Shown here: one piece after another, positions 35,496-48,126 of the stretch
How the letters are laid out: every line of letters begins with the position of its first letter
How positions within the stretch are numbered: position 1 is the first letter of the stretch
Translations under genes and position numbers: made by a program
Assembly (NCBI RefSeq): GCF_958295425.1
Contig: NC_081141.1
Location: 11,519,500 to 11,583,499 of the forward strand
Direction of reading: 5' to 3'
Length of the DNA stretch: 64,000 nt
Origin: Solea solea
Lineage: Eukaryota > Chordata > Actinopteri > Pleuronectiformes > Soleidae
Notes under the pieces: model-generated
The model's input: the letters and a program-made list of their open reading frames with translations, nothing else
Databases searched by the model: none
What the model was told of the DNA's origin: nothing

Positions 35496-38400
35496 GGCTG
35501 GGCAAATTATTAGGTTGTGTGTTTCCTGGCTGGAGCAGTTGCATAACATAAGCAGGTGGTGGTCCCCAGCCGTGAGCATAAGGATTAGGAACTCACCCAA
35601 CAGAGATATGGGTTAATTAGAATTGTTTTGGTGAGTCTGGTGTCTTACACAACAAGATCCAGAGAGATGCCGACTCCCATCTGCTTAAGCAACTATAAAG
35701 TTGCAGTCCAAAGTCTTCTGATTTACTTTTTGCATTTAAGCATCTCTCTTGAATCTTGTGAACAGCATGTCATGGAACTGTTTGCAGTATAATATATAAC
35801 TCTAGAAAGTATAGTGTGTAAAATGCACTGAACCATTGAACTAAAATCACCCATGCCCCATTATTACTGTTTCATTATACAGTACATATTTTTTAAATGC
35901 TTACATGGTGGTAAATTAAGACAGAAATAATTTGTGACATTCACTTTGGGACAATTGTGTATGTATTTCCATTTAATATTTTAAATGTATGCCTTCCTGC
36001 CTGGAAATGTGGTCTGCATGTCAAGATTAAGTTTATGCACAACAAAAACAAAAAAGTTAACAAAATACCTGGATCCAGATTGAAAGTCAGGTGGTTCCAA
36101 ACACAGTTTTAGTATGGTTGAAGCCTCTTCTTGTGGTTGTTGTCTCCTGTCTATTTAGGTCAGGTGGAACAAATACAATTTCCAAAACATTGCCTTATAA
36201 TGCATGTTTTTTTCCCCCTTGGAGCTGACAGAAAAGTGGGTAAAATCTGAGAAGAAAAATGGGTCATGGTGTTGTATTTAGGACTGAAAAGGTGAAAATG
36301 ATTGTTTTGATCTATCTGTGTGTTTTTGGAAGAACTGGGAATAGAAATATCCCATGATGCATACACAGTATTTTACCTTGCATGAATATATAGAGTCAGA
36401 CTGGACCATTTTCATCATTTTCCTATTATGTCCTTAAAGTTTGCTTGCCTCTCGCTATGCAGTTAATTTCTTTCCACAAAAATGCAGTCTTCTTGTTGGC
36501 CTCCATACCATCTTTTGATTCACAGCATACAGTGATGTCTCTCACACATTCTCTGTCTTTTTTTTCTGTTTCTCTCTCTGATCTTTATCCTCCTGAGCCT
36601 GTCTTGGAGGAGGCTTGGCTGCTGTCAGCCAGGCAGCTGTGTGGTGTTGGTCTTGTGCCACCACATGCTTCTGCTAACCTGCTATCTATTTGTTCAGAGG
36701 AATTATTGGATGCAATCTCTTCAGGGATCTCTGGCCTCAGAATCGACAGAGGGGGCCCATATCAGAAATTGCACACACATAGAGTAGATAGACAGAGAGG
36801 GAAAAACTGATAGTCCATCACTGATGCTTGGAATGATCATCGCATCTGATTGCCCATCACTGACCACTGCACTGTATCACGGGACAGGGATCAGGGTTAC
36901 AAATGTAGGCTTTGGAGGTAGCTCTCACATGTGCCAGTGTACTTACTCCTTGGCTGCTTTCATTTTTTTTAATATCTGTGCTTGTGGGAAACCACAGAAA
37001 TGATTCAATCCATTCTGCCACGCAGTGTGCAATGCACATTAATGCAATTCATTTTCCATTTTTCCCAAATGCTTTTAGTCACGGTACAATGGGGAAATTG
37101 GTTTCCCTTACAGCTGAATCATTCACTATATGTGCGCAACTACAGCATGGTGCAACATAACATCATTTTTGCAAACATAAGTGGATGAAAAAAGTAGAAC
37201 TGACCCATATATGTAGCTAAATGAGAAAAATGAAAGCGGTACTCAGATGCTAAATATGCTTTGATGAGGCTATTGGCTTATAAATTGCCTCACTGCCTTT
37301 CCTCCAGCTTAACTTCGATGGCTGTTTTGAAGCCCTGCCATGTTCGTTTGTCATGTTCCGCGTATGGACAATCTGTAATGGTTAGTATGACAAGCTCAGT
37401 GGGTGGGGAGAATCTAATTTTCTCCTGTCTGTTCACCTTGACAATCACAGTCAATGGGCTCAGCACACAAGCATGTTATTTGCTTCACCCACACTGTGAG
37501 CTATGTAAGCAAAGCTTGTTCATCTACTGGTAGGCAAGGAGCTGAGAGGATACAAGCTAATATCTGACAGCAGCTCTTAAAGGAATTACATCACTTGGTG
37601 GCTATCGGCAGTGAAATTTGATTTTAACAAAAGACAGTTTTATTCTCGGGAGTTATGCACATTTTTTCCACCTGGCATGTTGGGAAGTGAAGCTGCATTT
37701 TAGATGCAGGGCAGAGGATAGAAAACACAGCTCCAGCAAATTAACTGCTATCCCATTAATTCCGGAAACGATACCACACTCAATGCATGACTTTGTTCCT
37801 TGTATAAACTCCCAAAAACCTCAAAGTGAGGTGCCTGAATTTTCTTTACCCCAATTGAGAGTTCACAGGAAGTAATTACGTTGTATTCTTGTGGAAAAGA
37901 AACAACCATCTATATCCATAGAGCTAGAGAGAAATGGTGAGACAGAGTGCTTGGCACTGTCTAATCATTATTGATGGAGATTCACTTTCACTTAGCAACC
38001 GGACGGCTGGCTAAGTGCTGATGCTCGGAAAGGAGAGGACTGCATTTGAACCGCCATTGGCTAGTTTTCACGGCCAACTGAGCCAATCAAGGTGACAGTG
38101 TGAAAGCCTGCTGTCAGGTCCCACCGTAAACCTCTGTGGGGTTTTGGTTGGGAATTTGGTCCAGTTCCACAGCAAGTCAAACACTCCACACTTCAAAGCA
38201 GTGCTGTGAGTAAAGTGTCAAGATTAAACTCTCTGCGTTAACCACTTCGGGCTGGCACATTTTTAAGTTCATTTTAAGGCACTTAATTTCCAAGTTCTAT
38301 ATATTTTCTCAGAAAAGCCATCATGTGCTGACAGAGCATGTGCATTAATCATGTGGATGTTTTTACACTGATGAATTCTCCTGCTCGTTATGTTTCACGG

Positions 38401-41400
38401 TTCACAGGACTCTAGTGTACTGTATACTCATGAATATTCATGTCTCATGCTATATTTGATCATTTTAATCCTGTTGACTAAATGTTTGATGCCCTAAAAT
38501 ACACCCCTTCTCTCCTTGTTACTCCCAAACAGTCTTATTGTTCATATGCAATTACTCATTACTGTCCACTATGTTTGAATATGTTTATGCCTCAAGTTGC
38601 TCTCAACATCCTAAAGACTGGAGCAGTTGCCTTAATGATGCACAAGAGCATCAAAACACATATTTCATAGTCATACTTCAAATGAGCATCAACTGTGAGT
38701 TGTCCATTGAGGTGAGAGACCCACAGTGGCAGGCAACGAGAACTGAAACTTTTTACTGCACGCAACATAATGTACAGCACTGAACCAAGCGTGCTGCATG
38801 CAGAACTCTTCCTTCCACTCAATAAAACATTCAGCCCAAAGTCAGCATGTTTGAAATGAGAGACACAGAAAAAGGAAAACATGTCTTTATGTCCATGTCT
38901 TGTTTCGTGTCTGTGGTGGCCAAGGTACATACTGTAGTTGTAAAGGCATAAAAAGCATCTTAGTGTTGCATAAGCATATCAACTTTCTGTCATACCATGT
39001 CATGTCACTGATGCTTCTGTTATAGTTATTTGCTAATAAATAAAAAGAAATAACAGCACGTAACAGCACTCTCGGATTATGTTTCATAAGGACTATATCA
39101 TCTCCCAGATAGTGATGTTGTTCAAAAATATTTGAGGCTTACTTCTTTCCCAGAGGTGGAGGGCACATTGCTGGTGTGCGATAAAGGGAATCAGACGTCC
39201 ATAAAGCAGCAGACTACATCTCGCCCACCATGGTGTGTTTTCAGACATCCAGTGTGTTTTAACTGTTCTATTCTTCAAATTGGCAAAAAACACTAAACGC
39301 AACAATTATATAATTTTGTTTCAGAACTTTTTTTTTTTTTATAACCGAGCAATTTAGACACAAAAATGTATATTGTATTGTTTTTGGTTTTCTGCATATT
39401 CTCTGTTTATTATGAATTTATTTCTCACTCATACCTTCTAACCTTCTAACCATTCTAACCAGGTGGCAAGCATAGCTGTCACATGAAGGAAGAGGGATCA
39501 TCAGTCACAGATTATGTGACTCCCTTGAGACATGGCAAATGTATTAACACAAAAGCCCAAGGTTGCATGGAGGTATACTCCACCCCCTCTGTCTTTGGAG
39601 TACAGACAGATCTGCACTTTATTGCTAAAGAAATATAGATGTGAAAAGTTTGCATTTTGCTGCTTTACAAAGAAATATAACCATCTTCATTTAATGGAAT
39701 CCAGTGGTGATTCTTGCTTAAGGCAAACATGTCCAAATATCCACAGAAACATTTCATATCACTGCAGCATTACCCACACTCCCACCTCTTTTTCATCCAT
39801 GTCATCAGTTTATTATAAACCACTTTTTCACATATTTTGATATCAGGCTAAATGTCTTGTGGAATCACAGCACTTTAAGGGGACTAATGATGATATATTT
39901 GAGGAAAATGATGACTGGAATACAGTAGGTATTCAAATTCAAGGGAAGTGAATCATAATAGGGGTTGAGTTGTTTCCCACCCACACTCACACCTTCAAGA
40001 TTCATGAATTACAGACGGCAAGTCTACAGGCATTTCTCACAATTCTGCAGTACTTCAGCCCATCTCCTGCTTTTGCCCACCGACTGAAGCATGACCTGCT
40101 TCCAGCACGTCTGAGTCACAGGTACTGACAATCTCAATGTACTTCCCCTATCTGTTTTCAGTACGTTACCAAATTAAGGACCTAACGGTAATACTTCTGG
40201 TGTAGAATAATGATGAGGCGGCTCTTATCAGGAGAACGAAGCATGTTTATAATGAGATCATAAACATATGCTTCTGCTAGCGCAGCAGCTACCCATCAGC
40301 TTAATTGGATGAAGTGGAACCTCAGCTCTCGCTGGTCCTCTCCAGAGGAGGAGAGGGGTGTGCTGAGGAGGAAAGTGTGACGGTGTATTCTGACATAAGT
40401 GAGACGTGAGCCTGCAAAGCAGTGTTTAACACCAGAAACGCACCGCTAGCATGCAGAAATTACCCTGTGATTTGCACACGTACTGTATGTGTAAGTGCTA
40501 GGATTTGCACAAGACACAAATGTAGATCTTCAGGTATGTGTGCACCTGCGTGGACAAAATTGAGTGTAAACAAACCCATTGTGCATTGTACCTTTGTGAA
40601 TGAATGAATGAATGCACCCCCCCAGCCATATGGGAGCAAGATTATAATGAATTGGACCAACATTCAACAAAGTATGATTTATGCATATTTTTTAGCATAA
40701 TCAGTCTTGCTGCGGATGAGTTTGGTCCAGAGGGGAAACAAATAAGCAGGGGTTAAATTGCACTAACCTATGTCCGCTCAGGAGCTAACGGGGAAAAAGT
40801 TGGCAGCCTGACATAATGTACATGCCATTAATCAAAACACATGTGGAGATATGCATGAAGACTGGCACTCAGAATTGCAAACATTAAATGTCCAGCTCTC
40901 TACTTAACAGCCTGCATTAGTATCCATGAATGAGACCAAATGCAGAGGCTGAAAACATGTCCATAGTGACTGTCTCAACTAATCAACATCTCACACTGGC
41001 ATGTATTATGCTGGAGAGACATGATATGAATATTAAACCAAGACAAACTCCACACATTTGGAGAATCTCTGTCCATGATATTAATTGGACACCAAGGTGC
41101 CAACAAAACTGGAAATTAAATTAGAAATTTACTTTCAGCCTGACAAATTAAAAAGTAGAAGTTATGTTCTCAATGGATGGAACCTTTGAATCTTTATTGT
41201 TCATTTCTCTGGCAAGCTGTGCACTCATTTAGTGTGTTTGGCATCCATAAAGTCCTTGTCCTCAATGCACCCGTACAGCCTAAGTAATCACATGTGGCGT
41301 GATGTGATACAGTATGTATAGTACAGCGTTGGCAGATTATGCATGTTAGCATGTCATACTTCCTCTGCGAAGGCACTAAAGAGAGGCGAGCACAGCTGCA

Positions 41401-41920
41401 CAGCACTAATATGGTAATCGCTTCCAGCCACCCGGAACACTCAAACACTCCACCACCTGCCATTATTGACAGAGATGTGATGAGCCTGCAAGCATCTAAA
41501 GTGTTAACTCAACCAAAAGGTTTTGAATTGCATGTAACATTCCATCAGTTTAATCTGACATTGCATTCCTTTATTAATAAGCTAGACTAGAAATATATTA
41601 CATTTGGGGCGGATATGTTTAACAATTACAATTAATGGATAATTATCTATCAAAAATGCTGAATCAAAGAAATGTGTTTGTGTGTCGGATGTAAGAGGAT
41701 TTGCCTTCCCAAAAGGGAAAAGAATACATCAAAAATAAAGTCTGTGTAATTAGCATATCATTGATTTTTCTTTCCATTTTTTAATATAAAATATTAAATT
41801 GCTAAATGAGCCTCTGAAGTAGTCAGTGTATTTAATATGGCAGTGATTTGGTGAGCTGTAGATGTAAGGAACCATGAAGAGTTGCCCTTCTGATACAGAT
41901 GTGTGACTATACTTTCGCCC
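35496..41920. other. No gene seen; non-coding DNA
   Basis: About 6 kb holds no supported exon. The longest frame (36445-36810, plus, 121 codons) is serine/leucine-rich with no recognised domain. An imperfect hairpin (gaagcatgtttat against ataaacatatgcttc, 40238-40274) sits in a stretch without recognisable repeats (40200-40330) that could be a conserved element. (GAAT)4 lies at about 40597-40614. Confidence 0.5.
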
Positions 41921-42052
41921 CATCCATCCGTCCATTTTCTACCGTTTTATCCTCCACATGAGGCTCGCGGTGGCCAATCTCAGCTGACACAGGGTCACAT
42001 AGAGACAAACAACCATTCATTCTCGCACTCACACCTACGGTCTATTTAGAGC
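41921..42052 (-). mobile_element. tRNA-derived SINE, 3' part, split by an insertion
   Basis: Read on the minus strand this is the 3' end of the same SINE family as at 31.7 kb: the (GATG)n-like tail, ggataaaacggtagaaaatg, and body words up to the 'ctctaaat' block at 42040-42052. The SINE resumes at about 42548 after roughly 490 bases of unrelated sequence, so the two parts are one interrupted insertion. Confidence 0.8.
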
Positions 42053-42053
42053 A

Positions 42054-42545
42054 CAGGTGTTGAGCTGGCGGCCCGCGGGCCATGTGGCTCCCAATCAATT
42101 ACATGCAGCCCATCACTTAATATCATGTTATAATGAAAACATAGCCCGCGACCTCCTCAGAATGTAATACTAACTATATTGGCCAGCAATATTTTCACAA
42201 TTGTTAAATGTATTACATTCAGCAGTAAATGACATACAGTAAGCTTATTTAGTGTTTTAATTACAGTAGTCCATGTTGTTATTTACTTCATTTCACCTTG
42301 ACTAACATTTCATAGTTTTTCATCATAAAAGATTTATTTTATTTATTTCAGATATGTTTTTATCGCGAAGTATGCATCATTCCACATCAAACCAAAGACC
42401 TTTGCTTTGAAATATATCTTTAATGCGATATCATGATGGAATGTTGCGTTATACTTTTACGATTATATTGCTTATTCGCTACCCAACAGCTTTTTTTTCC
42501 CACTTTTTTTCTCCAGACCGGCCCCCTCTTGACCAGACTAAGTCC
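42054..42545. mobile_element. Probable hAT-like element inserted in the SINE
   Basis: It begins caggtgttgagctggcggcc then cgcgggccatgtggc, the 'CAG...GGCCCGCGGGCCA' terminus common to non-autonomous hAT-type elements in vertebrates. The other end contains gaccggccccctcttgacca, a G+C-rich terminal block of the same sort. The middle is AT-rich with no transposase frame. The exact right boundary and an 8-bp target duplication are not clear. Because it interrupts the SINE it is the younger insertion. Confidence 0.6.
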
Positions 42546-42547
42546 AG

Positions 42548-42738
42548 TCCAATTTACCTAATCCCCATATTGCATGTTTTTGGACTGTAGGAGGAAGCTG
42601 GAGAACCCGGAGAAAACCCATGCACACATGGGGAGAACATGCAAACTCCATGCAGGCCATTGTTTCGACCAGATCTCTAACCCAGGTCTTCTTGCTGCAA
42701 TGGCAAGAGTGCTAACCACTACACCCACCGTGTGGCCT
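42548..42738 (-). mobile_element. tRNA-derived SINE, 5' part including tRNA-like head
   Basis: On the minus strand it starts at 42738 with ggccacacggtgggtgtagt and ggttagcactcttgcc, the tRNA-related head with a box A. It continues with the shared body (ggagtttgcatgttctcccc and ttctccgggttctccagctt) and the block ggactaaa/ggtaaatt near 42550. Together with 41921-42052 it makes a nearly full-length copy and carries the central block missing from the 31.7 kb copy. Confidence 0.8.
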
Positions 42739-44103
42739 GCTATACTTCCATGTTATATATTATTTTATTTTAGGCAAGCACATATTTTAAAGCAGGTAGC
42801 ACGGTAGTGGGGTGATTGATACTGTTTTCCCACAGCAAAAAAGCAACGTAAAGCAATCCTGCCACAGGTTTCTTATATTTTAATAAAACCTTAGTTCTGG
42901 CCATATTATTGTATTTTCTTATATTAACTTTTATTCCGTCTTTACAAATTCAACAGGGATTTTCTTTTCATGCAACAAAATGTGAATAAGAGTGCATTGT
43001 TCCCTGTCCACAGAGAGTTATATTCCTACTAAAATCAGCATATGCATGCGTACCTGATCCCACATTCTACTGTATTTTCCTCAGACATGGATGGATGACA
43101 ACATTTACGTGACTATTACGTGACACGCCATACATTCAAAGGTTTTTCAGATATTTATCTCTCCCTGGACGCACATGTATTCATTTGTTCATGTATTTGC
43201 GCAGCTTTGAGGTGCAATTTGAGGAGTGCAACATGTGAATCCCAACACTGTGCTTTATGTGCCCACTCATGTATTCTCAGTGTGAAGTCGTTGGCGTGTG
43301 AGGAGGATGTCATGCTTCCTGTATTGGTTCACAGCTAAATATATTTGGTACAGAAAATAAACAGCACAAAAGCAAATAAAGAAGGAAGTGTTTTGAACGT
43401 ATACTCCGGGAATTAACATTCAGTAAAAATGTGGAAGATCACGTGTTTTCAAAGTACACACATTTTCAATAAATAAAAGTCAGTGTCTCTGGCCTGTCAG
43501 ATGTTTAACAGCTGCAGATCAACCATTTAATTTGTCATTCGGATGTTTGATGGGCCAGCCATTCATGTTATTGGGAGGTGGGGCACTGTGTGTTAAAGCA
43601 GTACTAAATTGCTGCTCTTGGGCTTCTCCTGCTGTTGCCTGGATCATTTGAGTGTCACATGTGGTTGTTCTGATTCTCATTCAACAAAGGGACAGATAGA
43701 GATGGTTTGTGGGGGTTTGTTTGAGAAAGGAGAGAGAGAGTAAAAGAGAAGGAAGAGGAATTATACACCAATCAGTCACAAAATTAAACCCAGTGACTGG
43801 TTTAAATGTTGCGGCTAATCATACTGAGGGTTTATTCAGTACATAAACTAAATTAAGGAAGCGGAAGTATAATAAAACCAAAATGATTAAAGGAATGAAA
43901 TCAAAGAATGAACACAGGGTGAGGATTTGATAGAGCTGGCCACACGTTATGCAACACACACTAATGCAGATCAGATGGAGTGCAGATGTGCGTGGGTGTG
44001 GGTATTATGTCGTAATGTGGCCATTAGATAGATTTAATCACACGTTGCTGTGTCAATTAAAACTTTTCATGAAGATATATTTAAAAGCAAAAGTGCATGA
44101 AGT

Positions 44104-44159
44104 GTGGTTAGTGAAGTGGTTAGTGAACCAAGTGTGTCGGGGCAGGGGGTTCAAAGTCC
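44104..44159 (+). repeat. tRNA-like SINE head remnant (weak)
   Basis: gtggttagtgaagtggttag resembles a box A region, and ggttcaaagtcc (44148-44159) fits box B, at about the right spacing. No cloverleaf or SINE body was recognised downstream, so this may be chance. Confidence 0.25.
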
Positions 44160-45626
44160 CTTGAAACATCTTATAGAAAAGAAAACCCATCTTTACACAA
44201 GTCTTCAATTAAAGTTGGTCACAGGACCCAAACCCAGCATAATGAAAATGCCACCAGTGTCTCACGAACAGGCCACAACAGAATACTGTAAGAACATGGA
44301 AGTAATGATGAAAATTAGCCTCCAGCTACCCTGTAGGCAGGAACATCAGACACTGCATCTCCTCTATTTCTGCCATTTCTTCTCTCTACTGAGACTAGAA
44401 AAGGTCAGAATGGTGTCGGGAGGAAAGCAGTTAGATGCCTCTGTTGAATCAACACTGATTGACTGACTCATATGTGGGTGATTGCTTGGATGGTTAATTC
44501 ATGGGGAAATTGAATAATTGATTTGAGGAGTAATTAGTTCATACATTCATTAATGCCGTGATTTTCCTCCCCCCTGACTATCATGGAGTCAGAAATATTT
44601 ACAAGCCTTTCCGGTGTTTACTTACACACAGAAGAATGATGTTCAAAATGCTGTACTGTGCGTGTGATTGTGGTCTCTAAAACAAGAAAGCGTGTCTTTG
44701 CATGCTGTCAGTAGCAACATTACATTTTTTTTATTTTTTTTATTTAACTACAGCTAGCAAAATGATGATGCACGACTTTTCAGAATTTAAGCTGGTATTT
44801 GTACACTAAACTTTGCCAGTATGTGGCCTGGTAGTGGGCCAGCTGTGCTGTATACAGACAGTTTGAGCCTGAGGTTGGTAAGGAGTTAGTAGGCAGCGGA
44901 AGTGTCATCGGACAACAAGATGGAGATTAATCTCTGGACTTCCACGCAGCTGCTGGATAAACCTGGCCTTGGTGAAACTGAAAAGACCCACACACATCTG
45001 TACCATCTGCTTTGTGGCTCAACCCCCACCACTTGCCCTCTCACACAAACACATCCACCCTTATCCCTCACTCAGCCTCCTCTCTTGCCCAGGCTTGCAT
45101 ATTCGCACACTCCCGATTCTCAAATGCCAGTGATGTTGTCAAACATTTAAATGTCAGGCCATCTTCTACCAATACCAGCTGCATCCTGCATGTGGAGTAA
45201 ATAATAGGAACACAGATAGGCCATAACCTAAACACACACTCTCTCATGCAAGCACAGTATCTGATGTCCTGAGAGGGTTAATCCCTTCCTCAGCTCTGAT
45301 TATTTTTTCAGCGGGTTCTACTTCGCTGACGTTGAGGCAACAGATGACCTTTTAATCTGTGTCATTTTTTTGTCATGTTTTCCAACACGCCACAGCTAAG
45401 TTCAGCATTTTATACATGTGACCTCTTCAGAGCTCACATGAATTGTCCAGGATTTCACTGAATGCAAGGACTCCGTTTTTTAGTTATTGAAGTACATTTT
45501 TCTGTATTTAATGTTGTAATTTCCCAGCGCATCATCACCTGCATCAGCTATGAAGAAGAAATACAGTGTTCCCTGTACAGTGTGCACTTGCTTTTAGTAA
45601 TAGTCAGAACTCAAAAATATGATTTA

Positions 45627-45629
<3 letters not shown>

Positions 45630-45681
<52 letters not shown>
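45630..45681. repeat. (TA)26 microsatellite
   Basis: An uninterrupted 52-base TA run, the longest pure dinucleotide run in the window and likely to be length-variable. It is self-complementary and can extrude as a cruciform. Confidence 0.95.
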
Positions 45682-45686
<5 letters not shown>

Positions 45687-46653
45687 AGCCAGGCACACTT
45701 TGAACTTTGAACTATGTAGTTAGTTGGCTTTTTAATCAGAATGCCTATAGGTTGTGCTGAAAAAAAGAATATAGGACACTCTATGTTGCATATTCATATA
45801 GCCTGTCTACGTTTAATATAGTAATGGAAAAAAAGCAGCCCAAATGCTCTGTGTTCTTAATACAAAAATTGTTAAATAAAACAAATATGCATCTCTGAAT
45901 GAAATTAGCCAAAATAAAATTGGAAATACATAATGTTTAATATGTATAGTTTATCCAAAGATTCAAAAATTCAAAATCATACTCTATGAAAAATGTATTA
46001 TATAAGGGAAAATTAAAACTGATGCACTTCTCACAAACAGTTATCCATACATGTACATAAAAAGTATGGTGGTTATTGGTGTAGCCATTTTTATTTTTGT
46101 ATTAATGTGAATATTGTTTATATTGTTAGGGTAGCTGAGCCATTTCACTTTCTGCACATGGAGCTCATTTCTCTGTCTGTTGCTTCTGTAAACAGCAGGT
46201 GCATCACTTTTCAACACCTGATTCAGCACTGCACCATTTCACCATGGACAAAAAGTGTTCAAATCAATGTCACGCATTCTTCCTCCGAGTGACAACCTGC
46301 CACCTACATCACCCACAATCCAACTCAACTACTGACATTTTGGACAGAGAGTCCGAGTGTGTTGTGCTAGTAGCAAGTATTGTAGCCTCAAGGCGCTGGT
46401 CTCAAACTGTGGTAAGGGTTGGGCCACAGAAATTGTAAGCTCCCTTAATCTTCCGTTCTTGTGTAGCAATCACATTTTGCTTGCACATTGCTTGATTAGA
46501 AAAAAATGTCATCACAATTGTGACATCACCTATTGCTGCATTACAATGAGCCATTGTTTCACCATAATTACCCATTATGACATCACTAAATATTGCACCA
46601 GTCACTTTGTGACATCATGCAACCTACTGCAGCCGACCTTCAGTGATTGTTCA

Positions 46654-46888
46654 TTAAAGGGTCAGTGTATATTAATTTGAATTAGTGACATCTAATGGTG
46701 AGACTTCAGAGTGCCTCACTCCTCCCTCCCTCCCCTGAGCTTGCCAGGGAAACGTGTTGGCGTTGGAACAGAAAGTATCAAACACACTCACGTTTATGTG
46801 AGTGAAAGCATTTACCATCATCTGTGTAGTAAACTCCTGCGTCAAACAAAGCATAAGTCATCACTCACACGACATCACGTGCCTTTAA
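46654..46888. mobile_element. Candidate TTAA-bounded MITE
   Basis: The left boundary reads TTAAAGGGTCAGTG from 46654. Read on the other strand, the right boundary at 46888 is TTAAAGGCACGTG. Both share TTAAAGG and then GTG, consistent with short inverted termini next to TTAA targets (piggyBac- or Kolobok-like insertion). The inner start, with gtgacatctaatggtgag, is wording I know from a frequent fish interspersed repeat. A 7-bp inverted repeat (cactcac/gtgagtg, 46785-46804) lies inside. No coding capacity. Confidence 0.45.
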
Positions 46889-47826
46889 GTGATATCTCCA
46901 GAGGCATCAGCTTTACTCAGGTCCAGTTCAACAATGGCACTGCAGCAAAACCACAGACTCACAGTCCCTGGAATAAAGTGCTTCTCATTCTGTTACGATA
47001 TTTCAACCGTGGAACATTTCAAATATTTCCCACAACTATTCCTGGAGCATGAAAGAGTGTTACTGTATCTGAATATGGGACTCGCCAGCGTCCTCAGGGA
47101 CTGAGTCACCGATTCATGTGTGATGGGGCAAATAACAATAAATCAGGAGAAACACTCTTTTGGCATCTGCCCCTACATTGGCAGATTTCATTGGGAAAAA
47201 AAAAGCATGAACCCTCCTGGAAACCATCCAGTCCTCATGCTAGATCAAACAAAATTTGGTTTAAGGTTAAGTACATGATGTGACTTGATTCACTGGTCAA
47301 GGATTCATGTTCCAAATTTGAGATTCTGGCTTCTCACTGGGTACAAATGGAACAGGCTTATATGGGGCCAGGTGATACTTGAGTACAGAAATGTTGAAAT
47401 GCATGCCTGTGGTTTAGTTCATACGTCATGCTGACTCAAACTGGAGGTGTGCATGTTTCACCAGAAATAGGCAGATGATGAACAGACCTCTGCTGACAGG
47501 TGGACGTGGGAAATATGAGCGTTTATATGTTTTTGCTCTGTATAGCTGTGGTTTTCTTTATCTTTACTTGTCATAGATTTGAATGTTGTGGCAGATTGAT
47601 GTATAACAATTAGCAAGTGATGAATGCAAAGTCAATTTTAATTATTAATAAAGGAAGGAATTATGCATATTAGACTGTGGAACATGTGCAGCTGGTAATG
47701 ACAGGGATGGACTTGTTTCCACAAGGTGTTAAATGATGATAATAGTGTGACAAGTGTGTGTATGTGTGTATACCTTTAGGTGTGATAGAGTTAAGGGAGG
47801 AAAATTGTAAAACAAGTATAGGTGAG

Positions 47827-47886
47827 GTGTGTGTGTGTGTGTGTGAGTGTGTGTGTGTGCGTGCGTGTGTGTGTGTGTGTGTGTGT
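47827..47886. repeat. Imperfect (GT)n microsatellite, 60 bp
   Basis: A GT run with ga and gc interruptions, of Z-DNA-forming type. Confidence 0.95.
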
Positions 47887-48068
47887 TTTATTAGTATGCG
47901 AAAGAGAGAAGGAGCGAGACAGGGGGAACCTTCCTGAACTAGTCAGGCAGAGAGATTTCTAAAGCTCCCTCTAAAACCAACTCAAGGTCATCTCAGGTTG
48001 TTAGAGCAGAGACTGTTATCTGCATCAACTACTGCCTAGCCAATATCTGCTCTGCCTTCTGTTTTGTA

Positions 48069-48126
48069 CACATATATATGCATATATATATATATACATA
48101 TATATATATACATGTACATACATATA
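48069..48126. repeat. Imperfect (AT)n/(CATA)n microsatellite
   Basis: AT runs interrupted by gc and ac steps. Confidence 0.9.

Larger units (their letters stand above)
42739..46653. other. No gene seen; non-coding DNA
   Basis: No supported exon. A possible tRNA-like segment (44104-44159) and a long (AT)n run (45630-45681) are listed separately. Confidence 0.5.

Noticed and set aside
36445..36810. 121-codon plus-strand open frame
   Set aside because: No domain, signal or splice context is recognisable. It is consistent with chance in non-coding DNA.
40238..40274. Imperfect hairpin as a microRNA precursor
   Set aside because: The stem is only about 13 pairs with a 2-base bulge, too short for a typical precursor.
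44104..44159. Functional tRNA gene
   Set aside because: Box A- and B-like words are present but no acceptor stem or cloverleaf could be folded. Kept only as a weak SINE-head remnant.
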